DNA from: Reticulascus tulasneorum
Lineage: Eukaryota > Ascomycota > Sordariomycetes > Glomerellales > Reticulascaceae
DNA: 64,000 nucleotides
Direction: 5' to 3'
Assembly: GCA_001557505.1 (NCBI GenBank)
Contig: LSAX01000010.1
Coordinates: 496,001 to 560,000, forward strand
Shown in pieces: positions 10,473-20,458 of the stretch (positions within the stretch are counted from its first letter, which is position 1; each line of letters begins with the position of its first letter). The translations under genes and the position numbers were made by a program. Below the pieces are notes generated by a model. It was not told where the DNA came from. It made no database searches and saw only the letters and a list, made by a program, of their open reading frames with translations.

Positions 10473-11856
10473 GATTTCCTAATGCGAAGGCGATGCAAGG
10501 GGATCGTGAGGATCGCGAGAACTGCTTGACTCTAGTCGTTTCGGGACCTCGTTGTGCAGTCCATCGTCCAATCCAGCGATCAGTATGTATATCAAATATC
10601 GGCTATCTCAACGGCCGAAATATTGCAGATGCCCTGTTTACCGTAGTTCCGACCTGTTGGGTCTCAGTCCGCCGAGAATCCAGCGAAGCCGAAGTACCGG
10701 CACGGCGTGACTGGACAAACCACGACCTGACGTAAGCATGGAAAATGTGGAGGAAATAGCTGCGTATCATAATGGGGTGATTCGTCATACCCAGCCTGGG
10801 CACATGTGGGCGCCGTCTCCGTAGCGTCGAAATGCCCACCAAAAGGGGACTGGCGTCAAGATTGCGTCCATTCACATCATACGCAAAGCTTAAAAAAGCT
10901 TGTTTTGACATGAATCGTGCCGCACCCGTGCAGGGGGGCAATACCCCGATCTGCATATCGCCTTTCCAGCCCATAGTGGTCATTTTGTTTACGGGCTGCG
11001 TCGTCACTCGCAAAGGTCAGGGATAGGGTGACATACGGTGCGGGAGCTAACCTTTCAGTCATAAATCGGTTCGAGTTAGGGGTTCAATTCCGAATGCGAA
11101 ACGGTCCAGCAACCGTGGTTGAAAAGTCGCATCCTCTGGACTCAGCCCAGCTAGGCGAATGCGAGCTAAGGGTAGGGTTACCCGGGGAATGATATTGATC
11201 GTCAATCTATACGCTAGACTGGCGGCAATGCGGCACACTCTTGATTGCGAGGCAGATCCCGCACGGCCACGAAACCGTGTATGGGCCGGAAGAGACAATA
11301 GTCCTTACTAACTACACAGCCCTACAAAGTGCAGCGAACTCCACGGAAACGGCAAAGGGCCCTCTGAAGTTTGTTCACAGGCCCCAGTGCATCGAATACA
11401 CCCATTAAATAAATAAGCATCGAAAGAGCCTCCGCCTAGGAGTGCCGGACCGGCAACTGATGCCTTGGCGCGGCAGCCGCAGCAAGCGGTGGGGCTGCTG
11501 GAACTGCGCAATGCAGGACTAAATCTCTGGAGTGTGTCGATCTACCTACGTAGCAGGCATCGTCGAATCAATCACCGTTTCGGGCATGGTTGGCGACAAG
11601 TGATATGCGGAGGTCCCGACCAGCAAGAGGCCGGGTCTACATAAAGCTGCGGGCTTGGCCCGTATCTTGGCTGTCCGGGTCAACAACACCAATAAGTCAC
11701 TTGTCATTATAGCATCATCATCATCATCATCATCCTTCTTGACAGAAGAAAGCGCTTCTACTATCACTCCGACAAGCTGATCTCAAGTTACTTCAAGAGA
11801 GTTCGTGCCATCTACTAAAGCTTACTCACCTCAACCTTATCCCCGACAACTCAAAC
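10473..11856. other. divergent intergenic region between the Zn2Cys6 and DUF7702-type genes
   Basis: The region lies between two divergently transcribed genes and should contain both promoters. I see no gene. A (CAT)7 run lies at 11713-11733, and a CTACCTACGTAG motif lies near 11542-11553. A tRNA B-box-like string at 11081-11091 has no matching A box. Confidence 0.5.
11713..11733. repeat. (CAT)7 trinucleotide repeat
   Basis: Seven perfect CAT units lie about 125 bp upstream of the start codon at 11857, probably in the promoter or 5' UTR of the membrane-protein gene. Confidence 0.9.
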
Positions 11857-12765
11857 ATGGGTTTAGATCATCGGGGCATCGTCTCCGTTGTGGAGATTAT
11901 AGTCTATATCCCGTGCCTTTTGGTTGCGGCATACCTCTGCTTTCGACATGGCTTTGGCAAATCCTCTGGCTGGGTCTACACCCTCATCCTCTGTCTGGTC
12001 CGCACCATCGGCTCAATATGCCAACTGGCCGCCGTCAGCAACCCATCCACGGGCCTGATACAAGCAGTCTACATCCTTGATTCAATCGGAATCTCCCCCT
12101 TGCTGCTCGCAACACTTGGCTTGCTATCTAGACTGTAAGCGGCATGTCCTATTCCTAGACCGTTTGCTTATTGCTAACTTGATGTGTGCGATAGTGTCGA
12201 CTGGATTAATGCCGACAGGCATCCAACCTTTCGCGCCGTACATTTCCGCGTCCTACAGCTTCTCATTACGGTGGGCTTGATCCTCGCCATTGCTGGTGGA
12301 ACGTCAAGTAAGCCAAATTCGGACGGCACCATTTCAGTTTCCTCAACCAGCAAAGTCGGCATAATTCTCTACATCGTCGCATACTTCGGCATCGGTCTCG
12401 TCCTTGTGATCTCCTTCTTTTCCCTCAGCCATGCTCCAAAGGCAGAACGACTGATTGCACCGGCAGTTGCGCTTGCTATGCCTATCATCGCCGTGCGACT
12501 CCTATATTCCATCCTCTCAGTTTTCACCCACATCAAGACTTTCTCACGCATCGATGGCAGTGTTGCTGTTCTTGTCTGCATGTCGATCCTGGAGGAATTT
12601 GCAGTTGTAGGCATCTACCTCCTTTTGGGGCTTCGGCTGGAAAAGCTCGATCCGACTCGGCGCGGGGAGATCTCTAGTAGACAGACTGGACGCAAAGCAC
12701 GAAAGAACGGAAATGGACATTCTATGGACAACAGACGTGGTCCGCCAGGCCAGCAGTATGTTTAA
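11857..12765 (+). CDS. integral membrane protein, DUF7702-like
   Basis: Exons 11857-12134 and 12195-12765, separated by a 60-nt intron (GTAAGC...GCTAAC...GATAG), give 282 residues. About seven hydrophobic segments can be picked out. The first is VEIIVYIPCLLVAAYLCF and the last is LEEFAVVGIYLLLGLRL, followed by a basic, charged cytosolic tail (SRQTGRKARKNGNGHSMDNR). Size, helix count and the WINADRHP loop fit a family of fungal membrane proteins of unknown function (DUF7702), sometimes compared with RTA1-like seven-helix proteins. The start ATG follows CAAAC and begins directly before the first helix. No substrate or ligand can be suggested. Confidence 0.8.
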
Positions 12766-13516
12766 AGCTTCCGTCGGGACACTGATTTTGAGCATCGCGG
12801 CGGCGGAACTTTTCATAGCGAGAAGAGTTTTGACGGGTGACCGCCACCGGTAGATATGACGGAGCCAAGGAAATTTAGGATTGCTTTTATGCCTGGTATT
12901 TTGGAGAACAGGATTTATGGATGCAGGTTGATTGAATAGAATGTTATCGATCCCAGGTTGTTTTCTGTCATCTTGCAGAATTTGAAATCGCATATAGTAT
13001 CACAATTCGAACAAACTAAGCTCGACCAGGCACTCGTTAGTAAACCACCAACCGCCGTTAGTGTAAAGTACATGGCGCATGGAAAGAACTTGTGAATGCG
13101 TCCAACAGCTCAACTGGGGCTCCCTAGCCCACTCTGCTACGACTGCGAGGCACATCGCAGGTGGAGGCGAGCCGGACTCATCGAGGAGCAATCTCTGCAG
13201 CTCTGGCTCCAAGGAGGCTGCACACATTGCGGCGGTCATGACCGTGATGGCCAGCGAATATTATGAAAATCATGAAGGCGTTTGAATGGCTCATGGTGGA
13301 GAAAGAGTTTGGTGTGAGCGGTCTTGTTACTGTCGTGATCTCTACATACCTTATTGCTAGAAGCGTTGAGTCAAAGGGTTACTAGCAAACTCCGTCTTCG
13401 AACCAGGGAACACACAATCTTATCTGACAGATATCGAAGGAAAAAAGAACTCAATAACGTTGAACTGCACAAAGGACAAGGTCTCGTATTGACAACTTTT
13501 GATAATACAGTCTATT
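12766..13516. other. convergent intergenic region
   Basis: The region lies between the 3' ends of the membrane-protein gene and atg27. It holds 3' UTRs and no supported gene. Confidence 0.5.
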
Positions 13517-14735
13517 CTAATCATCCCATTCCTCATCCAACTGGTCAATGAGCCGATTCTCATCCTCCCGATTCCGACCCCTTCCATTCGGGGATATGGA
13601 GAGATGCCGATAGCCACGCCTGCTCGGCAGGAAACGAGCACATGATGAAGTGATGATAACAAGCATATCCTAAGCACGATAGTCAGCTTTAGCAAACTCG
13701 AGTCTTGAGTCGGTAGAACTTACGCCGACGAAGCTCCAGATACCTGACCAGAGACTGTAGTTGGGCAACTGGCGCCAACCACGCGCATGTGCGACGGTTC
13801 GCTGGTAGAAGACGCCGCCGCCGAAGTAGACCATGACTGTGATGACCAGTATTATGGCGAAGACGCTGCCTGGCCCAACACTACCCGGCTGATGTGGCTC
13901 TGCGCTCGCGCATGCGTGTATAGATCGCGCGACGAAGAAGTAGGCACACTCCTCTGGATCTGTGCGGATGAAAGATACGGTCGCAGTCGAGCCGATGATT
14001 TCTCTGTCGCAAAGGAAGTGGATGGTTGCCGACTTCCTCCGGGTCGCGGGTTTCTTCTTGTCATCCTTCTCGTCGTCATCTTCGTCGCCCGACGCGTTCT
14101 TTTGCTTGTCTTCTTTGGCCTTGAGGTTCTCCACCTCTTCGTCATCGTAGTCGTGGTATTTATAAGCTGCACCATCGTGGACTAGACTCGAAGGCGCTCG
14201 TTTCGATTTGGTCTCTCCGCAGGGGGAACCGCCTGTGTATTGGAGCGACAGCGTTCGACCTTGGCTTATCAGATCCATGGATTGCTGCCTATGATTGGAG
14301 TTAGCCAGGCGTCGGGAGAAGGCACTTATGCAGAACCAACCCTATTGAGTACACGTCATCGTCGAACGTGTAGTATGCGCTCACGTTCCCCCACGACCCC
14401 TTATCCAGGCCGACAACATCTTTGACGGGCTCTACCACCGAACCACAAATGTTAAGAGTGAAGTTTTTGCCGTAGTCGTAGCCCCTAGCATGGTAATCTA
14501 CTGTCGCGCCACTTTTATGTGTCTTGCCCTCCTCTGCTTTGACCGCGATGTCCGGCCGTAGGTCGTAGAATGCCCCGCTTCCACTGGCAGATGCAGCGGT
14601 ACAGGCCGGCAGGAATGTTGTCGTGGTTGATGACGCCGTTGTTGTGGTGGAGCTCGTCTTCTCGTCAGCCGCCAAGGTTGTCCTGGCCGAAGCTACGAGG
14701 AGAACGAGGAGTCTCGAAGGGTGTGTGAAGTGCAT
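13517..14735 (-). CDS. ATG27: Atg27, autophagy-related type I membrane protein (MRH-like)
   Basis: Three exons, 14735-14341, 14288-13724 and 13669-13517, with introns 14289-14340 (52 nt, GTTGGT donor, GCTAAC branch) and 13670-13723 (54 nt), give 370 residues. Atg27 cycles between Golgi, endosome and vacuole and helps Atg9 trafficking in autophagy and Cvt transport. Visible features are a signal peptide (residues 1-22), a Ser/Thr stretch, a luminal domain with paired cysteines and an acidic/lysine-rich insert (SGDEDDDEKDDKKK). One transmembrane helix lies near residues 275-295 (VFAIILVITVMVYFGGGV), followed by the family motif RGWRQLPNYSLW. The tail, recovered only by the second splice, ends NRLIDQLDEEWDD. 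The insert makes the protein longer than the yeast one. Convergent with the membrane-protein gene on its 3' side. Confidence 0.93.
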
Positions 14736-15629
14736 TTTGGACCCCTTTACTGCACGTTCGCAAAGGTGTCTTCAGGGTAGCAGCTCGCGCCTCGTGGCGC
14801 AATGGGACACGAGAAATGGAAGGTATCTGTCATCAATTGTCGCGACACAGGCGAATGGTCGAATTATGGTGGTGATTGTTTGGTCGTGATTGAAACCGAG
14901 ATGCGTTTGATCGAAATGTTCCGTTTTGGTTCGGATCCCATGAGGATCTTTCCAAAGCCACTTGGCCAGTCGGCACGCCTCACACTAAGATCTGACTGAT
15001 TGGCTGCATTCAGCCAGGCACCGATCGGGGTGGACATACGTGCTGTAGTTACATAGGTGGTACGTCACTACCTTATTTAGCCGTAGATAAGCCGAGCGCG
15101 AAGGATTGATGTGCTCCTGCACTTCCCAAGCTGTCTTCCGTGAGCTTACATACAGATCTGAAATTCTCTACGGTTGACACTGCATTCTTTGCGCTGCCCA
15201 CCCGATATCTTTATCTACGGCTTTCATTACCAGAGGACTTCTGGCAATGGCAGTGATGCGGATGTCCCAATCTCCCGCTAGCTCCCGCATTCTCAGATGG
15301 TACGATGCTGTACCAAGCCGGCCCGGACGCAATGTCGGTAGAACTATTCCTCCGGGCTCGTTTTCGTGATGGCGCCACCCAATCAGAATGCCAGCGTCAT
15401 TGAAATGGGCTCTTTTGTTTCCGGAAAGACAAGTCCCCGACAGCATTTGCAGCAAGTATCTATCAGGCCATCCGGGAGAGGACAGGGCCGGCATTTTCTC
15501 TGCTCGAAGGCTGAACTGGTCGCATTCTCGGATCTTGATCAAACTCGGGGTATACAAATATCAATTGCAGCCGCCCAAGTGCTTCGAGAACACCGAGCAC
15601 ATCGCGACAGAGAAAATTGCGGGAACATC
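14736..15629. other. divergent promoter region between atg27 and erg24
   Basis: No gene is supported here. The region separates divergently transcribed genes and should contain both promoters. An open frame upstream of erg24 (from about 15366) continues into its first exon, but its codons before 15630 show no sterol-reductase similarity. Confidence 0.5.
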
Positions 15630-17175
15630 ATGGCGCACAAGCCAAAACAGGGGGCCAATGAGCCTTTCCCATACCACTTTTTTGGACCGTACGTGTCTTG
15701 CAATGCAGACTGGTGATCAAAAGCTGACAGGACGCAGAGTTGGAACTTTCGGAATCAGTGCTGTTCTACCCGTTCTCGTCTACTTCTTGCAGTTCGTCTG
15801 CAACGATACTTCGGGCTGTCCCGCGCCGTCCCTGCTCAGTCCCTCGACGTTCAGTCTCGACCAATTCAAGCGGGAGGTTGGATGGCCAGGATTTAGCGGC
15901 CTGGGAAGCGTCGAAACGACATCATATGTGGTGGGATACTACCTGTTCAATGGCCTGCTATATCGATTGTTGCCTGCTGTTGAGCCGGAAGGCGGCGTGC
16001 TTGCGTCGGGAGGACGCCTGAAGTACAGGTTCAATTGTGAGCATGTTCTCTCGCGGTGTTTCTGCTTGGTACTAACTATGATAGCCTTGTCTTCTAGCTT
16101 CGCCATTCTCGCCATACTCCTCGCTGGAACCATCGCACAGGGCGCCGATTTCGCCGTGTGGACATACATCGCCGACAACTACATACAGATTGTGACGGCA
16201 AACATGATTGTTGCCTTTGCACTGGCGAATTTCGTATACGTCCGGAGCTTCAGTGTCAAGCCAGGCAACAAGGACTTCCGAGAGCTGGCCGAAGGTGGAC
16301 AGAGCGGCAACATGATCTACGATTGGTTTATTGGCCGGGAGCTTAACCCGCGGATCACACTTCCCATCATTGGCGAGGTGGACATCAAAGAGTTCATGGA
16401 GGTGCGACCCGGCCTCCTGGGCTGGTCGATTCTCAACTTTGCTTGGATGGCCAAGCAGTACCGTACGTATGGCTTCGTCACGGACAGCATGGTGTTCATC
16501 TGTGGAGCCCACTTGCTCTATGTTACGGATTGTTGGTGGAACGAACCTGCCATCCTGACTACCATCGACATCACCACTGACGGCTTTGGATTCATGCTCT
16601 CGTTTGGCGATGTCGCCTGGCTCCCATTCATTTACTCCCAGCAGACCAGATACCTATCCATGTACCCTGTGTCGATGGGTCCTGTTGGTCTCGCCGGCGT
16701 ACTTGGCACCATTTCCGTTGCGTATTATATTTTCCGATCGTCAAACAGCCAAAAGAACACCTTCAGAACAAACCCCAACGACCCAAGTGTCGCCCACCTG
16801 AAGTACATCGAGACCGAGGCCGGCACCAGATTGTTGACATCGGGGTGGTGGGGCGTCGCAAGGCACATCAACTACCTTGGCGATTGGCTCCAGGCCTGGC
16901 CATACTCTCTACCTACAGGTGTGGCGGGATTCACCGTTGTGGCAGCAGGCACCGGCCTCGAGGGGGCTTTCAAGATGGCAGACGGGAGGGAGGTGGTTCA
17001 AGGTGCGGCGAGGGGATGGGGGATTGCTGTCACGTACTTCTACGTCCTCTACTTCGCCATTCTGTTGATTCATCGCGATAGTCGCGATGATGAGAAGTGC
17101 GCGAAGAAGTACGGCAAGGATTGGGAGACATACAAGAAGATTGTGAAGTGGAAGATCCTGCCAGGTGTCTACTGA
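15630..17175 (+). CDS. ERG24: delta(14)-sterol reductase (ERG4/ERG24 family)
   Basis: Exons 15630-15688, 15738-16036 and 16085-17175, with introns of 49 and 48 nt, give 482 residues. The enzyme reduces the C14-C15 double bond of the sterol intermediate left by Cyp51, in the ER, using NADPH; it is the target of morpholine fungicides. Evidence is the FFGP...VGTFGISAVLPVLVYFLQF start, CNDTSGCPAPSLL, the exact family signature GNMIYDWFIGRELNPR (about residues 194-209), a second signature LLTSGWWGVARHINYLGD (from about residue 369) and the terminal KWKILPGVY. Eight or more hydrophobic segments are present. The second intron is a multiple of three, so the unspliced frame stays open; removing it restores the family text YRFN-SLSSSF. 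The loop before the last helix (from about residue 400) is longer than in yeast. CND...SGCP favours Erg24 over Erg4. Confidence 0.95.
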
Positions 17176-17882
17176 GTACGGAGAATTGTGTGGTGCCCAC
17201 TCGGGTATCTACCTACCTGCCTTACTGTGGGGATCAAGGAGGTTAGGAATGGGGGCCATTCTGGGCCCGAACCCCGCTGTCTTTGAACAGCATGCCATGA
17301 CGACCATGGCACGAGACTAGGATTATCATTCTTGTCTCGACTTTTGGAACTATACTATTGTTAATACGTACATATGCACTGATTCAATTGCATTCCATTA
17401 ATCATGCGGCTCACCCAACCCACACACGTGCTGGAATTCATCATTCAATAATCGTCATTGTTTCGAGGTATGTATTTATTCGTCCGCTTGGTGACGGAAA
17501 TGAGCCAAAAGCACATGAATTGGAACCCAAATTCCCAACCTTGAAACAACGTTACCTTACCAGGCCTCAGCAGACCCCGGGAATGCAACGATGGACCCAA
17601 AGCTGGCTAGTTTCCTCCAAAACACTCTAGATCACTAGGCAGTCTAAACGGACCGAAGCTCTCTGGCGATGCGCTGGGGGAGGGGTTGCATGCAAAGCTG
17701 CTTGACCTAGCATCTTCGGTGAAGATTTTCTGCACACAAAAGGGCCGTTGTCGAAATAAGTAGCGTGCAGGGCAGGATGACTAGACTGCCTCGGCGTGTC
17801 GGTCAGATTCCTCTGCAGCACATCGCTCCTAGGATGGTGGTGCGTTGTGGTGAGGTGTGGCACGATCGATGGGATGGCGTCC

Positions 17883-17894
17883 GGGGGGGGGGGG
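17883..17894. repeat. G12 homopolymer
   Basis: Twelve consecutive G on the plus strand. Such runs can form G-quadruplex-like structures and are also a common place for sequencing length errors. Confidence 0.85.
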
Positions 17895-19983
17895 CCGACG
17901 ATGGGTGTGCTGCAAGGTCCACAGGGTGGCTTGGCCACTGGCCGAGATTGCGGGGAAGAAATGGGGATTGGCGCGATGGAGATGGAGATGCAGATGCAGA
18001 CGCAAAATGATGGGATGGAGGGAAGGGGGCGCTGCTGACACTTGGCCGACAAATGATGACAGGCGAGGAAATGCTGGTCATTCCGCCCATCGGCGTGAGT
18101 GCCCACGAGGATAGTTGAAGCTTTTCGCTTCTGGGAGTTGGATACAGCCGTGCATTATTCTGACCGCATCTGATCTCCCGAATCAGAAAAGCATACGGAA
18201 ACAGATGAGTAGGGTACATCGGGGAGTGAGACACACATACTTTCGCCAGCACTCAAATAATGATCTATCTGAAATATCCGGACCTGTCTCGATTCAGATT
18301 GACAGCTGGCACGGAGAATTCCAATCCAATTGTCCCCATCACGGTGCGGTAGTGGTCTGCCGACGCTTAATAGCTCAGATATGCTTGGAGATGTAAAGCG
18401 GCGGGTTCCTCATCGGACAGATGCCGAAAGCGGGTGGTGAAATTAGGCCCCCCAGAAAATCGGATCCAAATTCTTGAAAATACGTAGTAGTGTGTCCAAG
18501 AGCATGCCAATCTTGCCCATGTTCGTGTGCGAGTGGACATTTTAGAAAGCGGGCCATCCACGATGCCATGAAATATTAAGAGGAGAGAGGACGTGAAGTG
18601 CGGCGGCGCCTAAAACAAAACATCACCAGTTCCGGAGATGCTCGGGATATGCTGCTGAGCTTGGCCTGTTGCTGAAAGAGCAGGTCGCAGGGTTGACAAA
18701 TCAGCCTGCATCAGGCGGGCTTTGCGTGTCGAGGCATGAGGGAGGCGCCAGAGAGAGAATGTCGAAGAAAAGATGAAGTCATCATGGACATTTTAGATGC
18801 GGTACGTTCTCGGAGCGGTGGGGTGAAGGAGGGGTAATGATGGGGTATCCTGGCGGGTACAATCCGACGCTAGCGGTACCTAGGCACCTAGGCAAGTGGA
18901 CTGTGCCGCTGTGTGTCAACTGTATATTCCAAGCGGCTATTCATGAGGATATTGCACTGAATATTTCGTAAAATATCAAGATATTCAAGTAGCTGTTCCT
19001 AGGAATATTGGAGTGAGTATTATGGTGAGTACCTGTAGCTGTGATTAGAATACCCGATAACTTCTAAACTGTATTCGACATACTTTCCAGTTTTTGCAGC
19101 CGAATACGTGCTTGGAGGTAGGGTAGGTCGGCGTGCTAATCAGATACCTTGTTTGCCAGCCTACCTATAGAGACAGAGAGGTATCCATCATGGATGCTTG
19201 TAATTAGAGCTCCCTCCAGGGTCACCTACCTAGGTACGGTACTTATGGGCAGGCCAAGCTTTTAAACGGCCCTACCCCGCTGTAGGAACAGAAATTTAGG
19301 TAGTGGTGAGTGCTGCTAATCTGTAATTGTTTCGTAGTTTCGCACAGGTACCCCCCCAGGTAGCAGATATAGCGTACCACGCCCTAGTCTAGTCTAGAGG
19401 ATGGATGGAACGCCACGAACAGGTACTGCCGAGATACCTGCAGCCACCAAGAATTCTCCGCAGCATAGGAGGTCGAGCCGCGGTAGGAGCACCCATGCTC
19501 CCGCGTCCGGTGGCTTAATTTGCCCCATCTTCATTGGGTCCCCACTGTAAGACATCCGATTTTACTACCGACGTAGTAACGGGGCCAATGCTGTTTCTTA
19601 ACTTTCCCGGCAGAGTGTGTCCACCTGGGCCATCTTTTGTTGCAAGAAGTCGTCTTCGATCGGCCCTTTTCCCCCCCAGTGATGACACTCGCAATAGCGT
19701 GGAGCCGTTCTGTCCTGTCCTGTCCCATGCTGCCAGACATCGGATCCGTTCCGCTGTTTCTCCCAAGCGTTCACTTCGGACACCTTCCTCCACTAATAGG
19801 ATGCGAGCATACTGTCCGTCCCACCCCCCGGTTCCCACCCAGCGAACGGGGGACGACGTGACGGTGCAGAGAAAGAGAAAGACATAGAGAGACACTCGTC
19901 CAGTCTCCGTTGCAGACCACCACCCTGCCCTTCAATTCGCATCCATCTCCAACTTGCCTCACCTTGTGATGCACTAGACCTTT

Positions 19984-20116
19984 CCCCGCACCCGCCGCCT
20001 CCCCACAGTTGCTCCCCGCTGACATCGAGACGCGTCGAACTAGAGAAGAAGAAAAAGTGAGCTCGTGGCAGCAGCTTGTCTCCTCCTTGGTCTTGGAGCT
20101 GCGAGCATTTGCGGGG
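19984..20116. promoter_or_regulatory. candidate CreA/Cre1 (SYGGRG) site cluster upstream of beta-glucosidase
   Basis: Four matches to the carbon-catabolite-repressor consensus SYGGRG or its complement occur at 19984-19989 and 20014-20019 (both CCCCGC), 20001-20006 (CCCCAC) and 20111-20116 (GCGGGG), about 340-475 bp before the ATG. Repression of GH3 genes through such sites is known in several ascomycetes; binding here is inferred, and the short consensus occurs often by chance. Confidence 0.35.
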
Positions 20117-20263
20117 GAAAGGTGAGCTGTAGGAAGGCGACTTCCCGCGTCATCCATCGTATGACTTGACTGGAAGCACGCTTCCCACTTTTCGTCTCTT
20201 TTACATGGGGAGAGCAACACCGCTTGTGCCACTGTTTTTGAGATCCTTGGGAAGGGGATCGAG

Positions 20264-20269
20264 TATATA
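20264..20269 (+). promoter_or_regulatory. TATA box of the beta-glucosidase gene
   Basis: A TATATA element in GAGTATATAG lies about 190 bp upstream of the ATG at 20459, a reasonable spacing for a transcript with a moderate 5' UTR. Confidence 0.45.
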
Positions 20270-20458
20270 GCTGGAAGCTACCCTCCCTTCCACCTCTGGT
20301 TACTCTGCAGCATCCGCGACGGTCACCTCATTTTCTTCTTCCCCTGACGTTGCACCGCTTGAGGAAACGAGTCAATTGGATCTGTGCCACGCTCTACTCT
20401 GCAATTGAACCTGTCTTTGCGTTCGGTACGACGTGTGCGGTAGCGCGCCGGAGCAACC

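Larger units (their letters stand above)
17176..20458. other. 3.3-kb intergenic region, includes beta-glucosidase promoter
   Basis: I see no supported gene. It holds a G12 run (17883-17894), GATGGAGATG-type short repeats near 17970-18003, and a cluster of TACCTAGGTA-like palindromic motifs at 17203-17218, 18876-18892 and 19224-19236. The last 500 bp look like a promoter. Open frames on both strands around 17.6-18.4 and 19.5-20.2 kb overlap one another and have no motifs. Confidence 0.5.

Noticed and set aside
11081..11091. GGTTCAATTCC, a tRNA B-box-like string
   Set aside because: No A box lies upstream and the flanks do not form T or acceptor stems.
13787..14185. 132-codon open frame on the plus strand
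   Set aside because: Antisense to atg27 exon 2, which has strong family features.
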